Shown here one piece after another: positions 30,740-35,149 of a DNA stretch of 35,149 bases; position 1 is the stretch's first letter, and the number at the start of each line of letters is the position of its first letter. This DNA is from Chloroflexota bacterium (lineage in GTDB: Bacteria; Chloroflexota; Dehalococcoidia; Tepidiformales; Tepidiformaceae). The position numbers and the translations under genes are program-made. The DNA lies in the NCBI GenBank assembly GCA_026705605.1, contig JAPPAK010000004.1, positions 1 through 35,149 of the forward strand, written 5' to 3'. The notes below the pieces were generated by a model, which was not told where the DNA came from, made no database searches, and saw only the letters and a list, made by a program, of their open reading frames with translations.

Positions 30740-32596
30740 TTAGTGGTGGCGGCGCAGGTAGCGGACCAGCTCCATCATCGCCTTGCAGTCGACCTCGTTG
30801 TAGCGCTCGATGCCCTTCATCAAGGGAAGGTCCCACATGCTGCCGCCGCTAAGGGCTGCCTCCCGATCGCACGTCCACGCGCCCACCATCGCCCCGAGCC
30901 CGTCGACGGGCCCCTCCTCCCACTTCGTCTCCACCAGATCGAGGTCGTGCATCGCGTTCGTGACCGCCTTCAGCCCGAACCCGTGCGCCCCCCGCACGAC
31001 CACCGGCTCCCGTTTCATCACCTTGTTCAGGTAGTCGAACCAGTTGGGATGGGGCCATGGCTTCTGCGTGCGGGTGTGCTGCCAGCCGGTCTTTTCGTGA
31101 CGCTTCACCGCGGCGTCGAACGCCGTCTCCAGGGTGACCGTCTCGTGTGGCGACCAGTGGATCACCTTCGGGTCCACCCCCGGCGCGAGCCGGTCCCGCA
31201 CCGACGTCATGTGCTCGAACCAGTCGTCGATGACCTTGGCCTCGGAACGCTCGTCGAGCCGGTCGGCGATGAAGCACTCGAACTGCCACTCCCCCTGCTC
31301 GAGATGCCCGCAACCCACCATGAAGATGAGCGGCTGCCCGCCCCGCTCGGGAATCCCCGAGAAATCGTCGTCGAGGTCGCCCACCGTCTCGAAGTCCACG
31401 TAGAACTCGGCGGGCGCCTCCTCGATCCACTCTGCCCGCGCCTCGGAGATGTGGGCCGGCCGGACATCGGGCCCGGGCTCGCGGTTCACGTCGAGGAGGG
31501 CCTGCAGGTTGGGCATCGTCGTGCGTCCCTCGACGCCGACGGCCTTGGGCGTCACGCGCGGGTCGGTCCAGCGCGTCAACCCCTGCCGGTTCGCGTCGCG
31601 CCGCTTCGCCACGCCCACCCACCAGAGCTGCGTCAGGTCCTCGCCCTCCTTCAGGATCTCCTTGACCGCGCTCGCCCACTCCCCGGAATCGGCCTTTCCG
31701 TTCGGACGCAGCTCCTCGACCGACGGCTCGGGCAGGGGGCGCCAGTCGCCGCCCTCCGTTCGCACCCGCCGCACCCACGCCACGGCCTCGTCGACCTGAT
31801 CGGAGAGCCGTCCCCGCATGTAGGAGGCGTAGTCGTTGGCGACGGGCGCGATCCGGTCCATGCAGTTGCCCACCCGGGTGGTCTCGCCCCGCCGCGTCTG
31901 CTCCCAGCCCCGCCCGAGCACGAAGGCCTCGGCCGGCAGGTAGCCCTGCAGCCGTCCGAGCGCTCGGTTGTAGATGTACACCTGCGCCTTATAGGCCGGC
32001 GCCGAGCCCGAGTTCCCGAGCTCGCCACCCGCCGCCAGGTGCAGCGTCGAGAACTTGATGTCGACCACGCGGTAGTGCCGGTTCCCGATGTCGAGGTCCG
32101 GTGCCGCCACGGTCGCTGCTTCCGTCGAAATCGACCCCGGGAACAGGTCTGCGATCACGTCGCTTCGGACCAGCAGGTCGGGCGCGCCGTAGGTGCGCGA
32201 CTGCGGGTCGCGCATCCACGCCTGGCAGATGATCTCCGCCCCATCAGCCATCGCCGCGAACGTCGCCTCGGCGACTGACAGCTGGCGGAGATCCTCACGG
32301 TCCATTCCTTCCGGCTCCACCACCCGCACCGCCGCCAGCCCCCGCAGGTGCTCCACGACCGCCGCCTCGAACGCGTTCCCCTTGCCGAAGAGGAACGTCA
32401 GGAAGTCCGTGTCCTCCTCGACTGGGTCGGGTTCGTAGCCGTGCTCCTCACCCCACCGTTCGAGCCAGTCGACGAGCGGGTTGTCGAGCACGTGGTTCCG
32501 CGTCCTCGACGCAGAGACCCACTCGTCCCACTCTTCGGGGGTCTCGGGGACGACGGGGTTGCCGTCGTCGTCGTGCGTCAGCGCGTCGATGCCCAC
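30740..32596 (-). CDS. TM0106/YprB-type nuclease: PD-(D/E)XK plus RNase H-like domain
   Basis: The 618-residue product begins with GTG at 32596. The N-terminal half holds a RecB-like PD-(D/E)XK site (GAPDLLVRSD, then VVDIKFSTLHL) with GKGNAFEAAVVEHL upstream, as in TM0106 proteins. The C-terminal part (from about residue 405) is an RNase H-like exonuclease domain with FYVDFETV, WSPHETVTLE and the closing YNEVDCKAMMELVRYL, matching the YprB family. Together this suggests a cytoplasmic DNA-processing enzyme of repair or defence type. Two nuclease centres in one chain are normal for this family. It appears monocistronic, with a hairpin after its stop. Role in the cell is not established. Confidence 0.85.
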   Translation of the reverse strand: MGIDALTHDDDGNPVVPETPEEWDEWVSASRTRNHVLDNPLVDWLERWGEEHGYEPDPVEEDTDFLTFLFGKGNAFEAAVVEHLRGLAAVRVVEPEGMDREDLRQLSVAEATFAAMADGAEIICQAWMRDPQSRTYGAPDLLVRSDVIADLFPGSISTEAATVAAPDLDIGNRHYRVVDIKFSTLHLAAGGELGNSGSAPAYKAQVYIYNRALGRLQGYLPAEAFVLGRGWEQTRRGETTRVGNCMDRIAPVANDYASYMRGRLSDQVDEAVAWVRRVRTEGGDWRPLPEPSVEELRPNGKADSGEWASAVKEILKEGEDLTQLWWVGVAKRRDANRQGLTRWTDPRVTPKAVGVEGRTTMPNLQALLDVNREPGPDVRPAHISEARAEWIEEAPAEFYVDFETVGDLDDDFSGIPERGGQPLIFMVGCGHLEQGEWQFECFIADRLDERSEAKVIDDWFEHMTSVRDRLAPGVDPKVIHWSPHETVTLETAFDAAVKRHEKTGWQHTRTQKPWPHPNWFDYLNKVMKREPVVVRGAHGFGLKAVTNAMHDLDLVETKWEEGPVDGLGAMVGAWTCDREAALSGGSMWDLPLMKGIERYNEVDCKAMMELVRYLRRHH

Positions 32597-32641
32597 GGCG
32601 CGAGCGTAGCCCGTACGGTCGGCAGGCGGAAGCGGGGGACG

Positions 32642-32935
32642 CTAGGTAGTCGGGAGGGCCGGTTGCTCGACCTCGACGCGGTCGGCAAACCCGAACTTCT
32701 CGGCGAGGTGCTTCGCGACTTCTGCGGGACGCTGGCGGGCACCTCGTACGAGCACGTGCTCGTAGTCACGCTCTTCCACGAGCGTCACGAGTAGCTCCGC
32801 GATGAATGAAGGGCTCATATACACATCGGTAGCGTCGACGGTGATCGTGCGTGTGGCGCCGTCGTCCTTCGGAAGCTCGTGCGCCTGCCCGCGCGTCGCG
32901 AACATTCGGCCATGGTCAGCAAGAACAATAGTCAC
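32642..32935 (-). CDS. STAS-like DUF4325 protein
   Basis: The GTG at 32935, with AGAGGAGG 8 nt upstream, gives 97 residues. The core reads TVDATDVYMSPSFIAELLV followed by YEHVLVRGARQRPAEVAK, the pattern of the STAS-like DUF4325 family. These small proteins accompany HATPase switch proteins and may act as their phosphorylation target or binding partner. It follows the HATPase gene by 19 nt on the same strand, so they form one operon. Confidence 0.75.
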   Translation of the reverse strand: MTIVLADHGRMFATRGQAHELPKDDGATRTITVDATDVYMSPSFIAELLVTLVEERDYEHVLVRGARQRPAEVAKHLAEKFGFADRVEVEQPALPTT

Positions 32936-32954
32936 TGGCGCTGCCTCCTCTCGA

Positions 32955-33854
32955 TTATAGGGGCGAGTAGGGCACGTATACCGATGCGGCTGTCCCAGGG
33001 AAGAGCACGGAAGCGCTCTCATTCACCTGCACCTGTCCTGCTGCGCGCCGGACGTGGCCTGTCCAGGAAACGATGTGCAGAACGTTCTCCGGGCCCATGT
33101 CCACGATGCCTGCAATCTGGCTCAGGCCGAACCCCCGCTTCATGTCCCCCGTCCCGCTGACTTGTTCTTCAAACGCGCGAACAATCGCCTCGCTGTTCGC
33201 CATCTCGCCGTAGTACTCCTGAAGCGTCCGGGCGAAGCCAACGCCGAAATCGGCCACCGCGAGTCGGAGGCCCGGTGTCTTGCTCCTTCTTCCCGTGTGG
33301 GTCTGTGCCACGATGTAGCAGTTGGAACCATGCTCACGAGCGTTGCCAGCCAGTTCCACCGCGACATCGATCAGGTCGTCAAACAAGCCGCCGGTGAGGC
33401 TGGCCGTGTGAAGGGCTTCGTCGAGCAGGTAGGAGGCCTCCACCACTTCGGACTCGGTCGAAAGCGCCGAGACAGGAAGGTGCGGGGCGAAAGTGGCTTC
33501 CGGGTCGATGTCGAGGTCGAGGGATTGGGTCCACGCCGTCCCGGGCGCCTGCGCGGCCATCAGTTCCTCTGGGATGTTGCGCTGTAGTGACCAACCGTGG
33601 CGCTCCACTTCGTCAAGGAGTCCGGTAGCCGCCAGGTAAGTCCTCACTTCACGGCTCTCCGGCAAGTCAACAGTCGCGTCCAACGTCTCCCTGTCCGCCC
33701 GCAAACAGGTTGCCAGCACGGCCACCACGCCGAGCGGCGAGATCCACTCGACATCTGTCAGGTCGATCTCCAATGAACCTTCCGCCAGATGGGCCGTGCT
33801 CAGGAACGCCAGATCTTCTGGCTCCCTGATCTGTGCTGGGGCAGTCACGCGCAT
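32955..33854 (-). CDS. STAS-like domain fused to a HATPase (anti-sigma/switch kinase type)
   Basis: The 299-residue product combines an N-terminal STAS-like region (about 1-90, DLTDVEWISPLG) with a C-terminal GHKL ATPase (about 150-295): N box ELAGNAREHG (167-176), DFGVGF (202-207) and GFGLSQI (241-247). There is no phospho-accepting His box or TM helix, so it resembles SpoIIAB/RsbW-like switch kinases rather than a sensor kinase. The product and the small DUF4325 protein downstream likely form a partner-switch pair. The target sigma factor or effector is unknown. The ATG at 33854 is chosen because homology begins there; the gene reads divergently from the flavin-binding protein gene 105 bp away. 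Confidence 0.8.
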   Translation of the reverse strand: MRVTAPAQIREPEDLAFLSTAHLAEGSLEIDLTDVEWISPLGVVAVLATCLRADRETLDATVDLPESREVRTYLAATGLLDEVERHGWSLQRNIPEELMAAQAPGTAWTQSLDLDIDPEATFAPHLPVSALSTESEVVEASYLLDEALHTASLTGGLFDDLIDVAVELAGNAREHGSNCYIVAQTHTGRRSKTPGLRLAVADFGVGFARTLQEYYGEMANSEAIVRAFEEQVSGTGDMKRGFGLSQIAGIVDMGPENVLHIVSWTGHVRRAAGQVQVNESASVLFPGTAASVYVPYSPL

Positions 33855-33958
33855 GGTTCTTCGAGGATACCGCCCGCCCGTTGACGCGCGCGCCGCGCTC
33901 TGCCACGGTTCGGGGCGCCGCGCACGACGCGGCCAGCAACACCTGTGGAGGCTTCCAG

Positions 33959-34537
33959 ATGGCGGGCGCACAAGACCACGAAACCGTTTCCGGCTACCCA
34001 CTCGACGAGGAGCAGCTCGAATCGCTGCTCGTAAACGCCAGGGAGTGCGCGCTCAACTGGAGCACGCAGGACGGCTGGCCCGTCGGCGTCATTCACGCCT
34101 ACGTCTGGCATGAGGGGCGCTTCTGGATTACCTGTGCGGTCCACCGCCACCGCGTGGCCGCCATCCGGCGCGACCCGCGCGTGTCGGTCATCGTGAGCAG
34201 CGCCGCCTGCGACCCAGACTCGGGCGCGCCGGGAGGCCAGGCCACGGCCAAGGGCCGCTGCATCATCCACGACGACCGGGAGACCAAGGATTGGTTCTAC
34301 CCGGCGCTCGCGAACAAGATCAGCCCCGACGCGGAGGCCGCCGCGGCCTTCGTCGACCGCCTCGACTCGCCCCTGAGGGTCATCCTCGAGGTCATCCCCG
34401 AGAAGTGGATCCTCTTCGACGGCGGCAAGATGGCGAAGGACACGGCGGGCACGCTCACCGACGAGGAGCGCGGCCCCCTGCTCAGCGCCGATGCCGAGCG
34501 GATGCCTCGCGAGCTGGCGAAGCGCGGTCTGGCCTAG
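33959..34537 (+). CDS. Pyridoxamine 5'-phosphate oxidase-like FMN-binding protein
   Basis: GGAGG 7 nt upstream supports the ATG at 33959 and a 192-residue product. It is a split-barrel flavin-binding protein: WPVGVIHAYVWHEGRFWITC, HRHRVAAIRRDPRVSVIVSS, KGRCIIHDDRE and PLRVILEVIPEKWILFDGGKM follow the strand order of the PNPOx-like family. Members bind FMN or F420 and reduce small molecules, or bind haem; the substrate cannot be told. Its TAG shares the palindrome CTAG with the stop of the convergent antitoxin gene, so the two coding regions overlap by 4 bp. Confidence 0.8.
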   Translation: MAGAQDHETVSGYPLDEEQLESLLVNARECALNWSTQDGWPVGVIHAYVWHEGRFWITCAVHRHRVAAIRRDPRVSVIVSSAACDPDSGAPGGQATAKGRCIIHDDRETKDWFYPALANKISPDAEAAAAFVDRLDSPLRVILEVIPEKWILFDGGKMAKDTAGTLTDEERGPLLSADAERMPRELAKRGLA

Positions 34538-34788
34538 GGGGCGAGCCACTCGTCCATCTGGCGGTCCCGTTCCGCCCGCACTTCCTGCAGGGTTTCCGCT
34601 ACGGTCTCACCTGGCCCGAGGTCGATGACGGGGCGGTTCGCCATGCGTTCGCGCCACTCTGCCCGCTCTAGCTCCCGTTCGACGGCCGTGAGGACGATCC
34701 CGCTCATCGTGCGATTGGTCTTGTGGGCGTGGCGGCGCAGCCGCTCGTGCAGTTCGTCCGGGACGTTCCCGATGTGCAGCGTCGCCAT
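34534..34788 (-). CDS. FitA-like ribbon-helix-helix antitoxin, orphan
   Basis: The ATG at 34788 gives 84 residues. The N-terminus MATLHIGNVPDELHERLRRH is the FitA/VapB-type ribbon-helix-helix, with NRTMSGIVLTAVERELERA completing the DNA-binding fold. The C-terminus (ETLQEVRAERDRQMDEWLAP) is the toxin-binding helix. A PIN toxin normally follows within a few bases, but here the next DNA is the oppositely oriented flavoprotein gene, so no partner is present. It may be a remnant or an independent regulator. Confidence 0.78.
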   Translation of the reverse strand: MATLHIGNVPDELHERLRRHAHKTNRTMSGIVLTAVERELERAEWRERMANRPVIDLGPGETVAETLQEVRAERDRQMDEWLAP

Positions 34789-34874
34789 GATCCGAGCGTA
34801 GCATGCTCGATGCATCCTTTCGGTAGCCCTGCGTGCCTGGCCGCGCCCCCTCTCCCCCACAACGGAAATCCCGC

Positions 34875-34880
34875 TACTAT
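34875..34880 (+). promoter_or_regulatory. Candidate -10 box of the tRNA-Thr/tuf unit
   Basis: TACTAT lies 22 nt before the mature tRNA 5' end. No good -35 box is seen at the usual distance, so support is limited to position and sequence. Confidence 0.35.
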
Positions 34881-34902
34881 CAATAACGCACACGCGGACT
34901 AG

Positions 34903-34978
34903 GCCCTCATAGCTCAGTTGGCAGAGCGCGTTCTTGGTAAGAACGAGGTCTCCAGTTCAAATCTGGATGAGGGCTCCA
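34903..34978 (+). tRNA. tRNA-Thr(GGT) with encoded CCA
   Basis: All stems fold: acceptor GCCCTCA/TGAGGGC, D stem GCTC/GAGC, anticodon stem CGTTC/GAACG with loop TTGGTAA (anticodon GGT), T stem TCCAG/CTGGA with loop TTCAAAT, discriminator T and a genomic CCA. It lies 62 nt upstream of tuf, as tRNA-Thr does in many bacteria. Confidence 0.95.
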
Positions 34979-35013
34979 GGGCGCGCCGGCCCCGAGCGAT
35001 CGGGGTGCGATGA

Positions 35014-35149
<136 letters not shown>

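Noticed and set aside
30230..32278. 682-codon plus-strand frame opposite the nuclease gene
   Set aside because: Arg/Leu/Val/His-rich shadow of a gene with two identified nuclease domains.

Overview
This window comes from a high-GC bacterium. Ribosome binding sites are of the GGAGG type, GTG and TTG starts are common, and secreted lipoproteins carry lipoboxes. The histidine kinase-receiver-winged-helix fusion at the left edge, the Ala/Glu/Asp-rich secreted VWA proteins and the EF-Tu N-terminus would suit a Chloroflexota lineage (Dehalococcoidia or SAR202-like). That placement is an inference from style, not from a phylogenetic marker; the only universal marker is the first 36 or so codons of tuf at the right edge.

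Layout. (1) 1-1118: 3' end of a hybrid kinase/response regulator, followed by about 0.9 kb of decayed DNA that includes a broken copy of the same gene's 3' end. (2) 1991-11548: an accessory block dominated by three different ComEC/Rec2-type metallo-beta-lactamase-fold (MBL) genes, each followed by a different partner: a four-TM protein, a TM-anchored pentapeptide-repeat protein, and a 1162-residue protein that joins E2-like, E1-like, JAB/JAMM and patatin phospholipase domains. A PIN toxin with a frameshifted antitoxin lies between the second and third. (3) 11935-15112: a HigB/HigA-ImmA toxin-antitoxin pair and a convergent sce7725/sce7726-type gene pair. (4) 15791-20376: a lipoprotein and a secreted ankyrin protein, then a NarL/LiaR-type two-component system. 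(5) 20777-25753: a surface 5'-nucleotidase, a 14-repeat RCC1-like surface protein and a small membrane protein. (6) 25937-30589: an ECF sigma factor and two paralogous VWA proteins, the first carrying an anti-sigma-like N-terminus. (7) 30740-35149: a TM0106/YprB-type nuclease, a STAS/HATPase switch pair, a flavin-reductase-like protein, an orphan FitA-like antitoxin, tRNA-Thr(GGT) and the start of tuf.

The most notable locus is 6915-11548. An MBL protein is translationally coupled (10-nt overlap) to the E2-E1-JAB-patatin fusion. The same parts are separate proteins in type II CBASS (Cap2 = E2-E1, Cap3 = JAB, CapV = patatin), but here no CD-NTase and no ubiquitin-like protein is visible, and an MBL protein occupies the position of the sensor gene. 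I infer an immune system in which ubiquitin-like chemistry controls a membrane-destroying phospholipase. With the two other MBL-plus-membrane-partner cassettes just upstream, the block looks like a defence island built repeatedly on MBL plus effector pairs.
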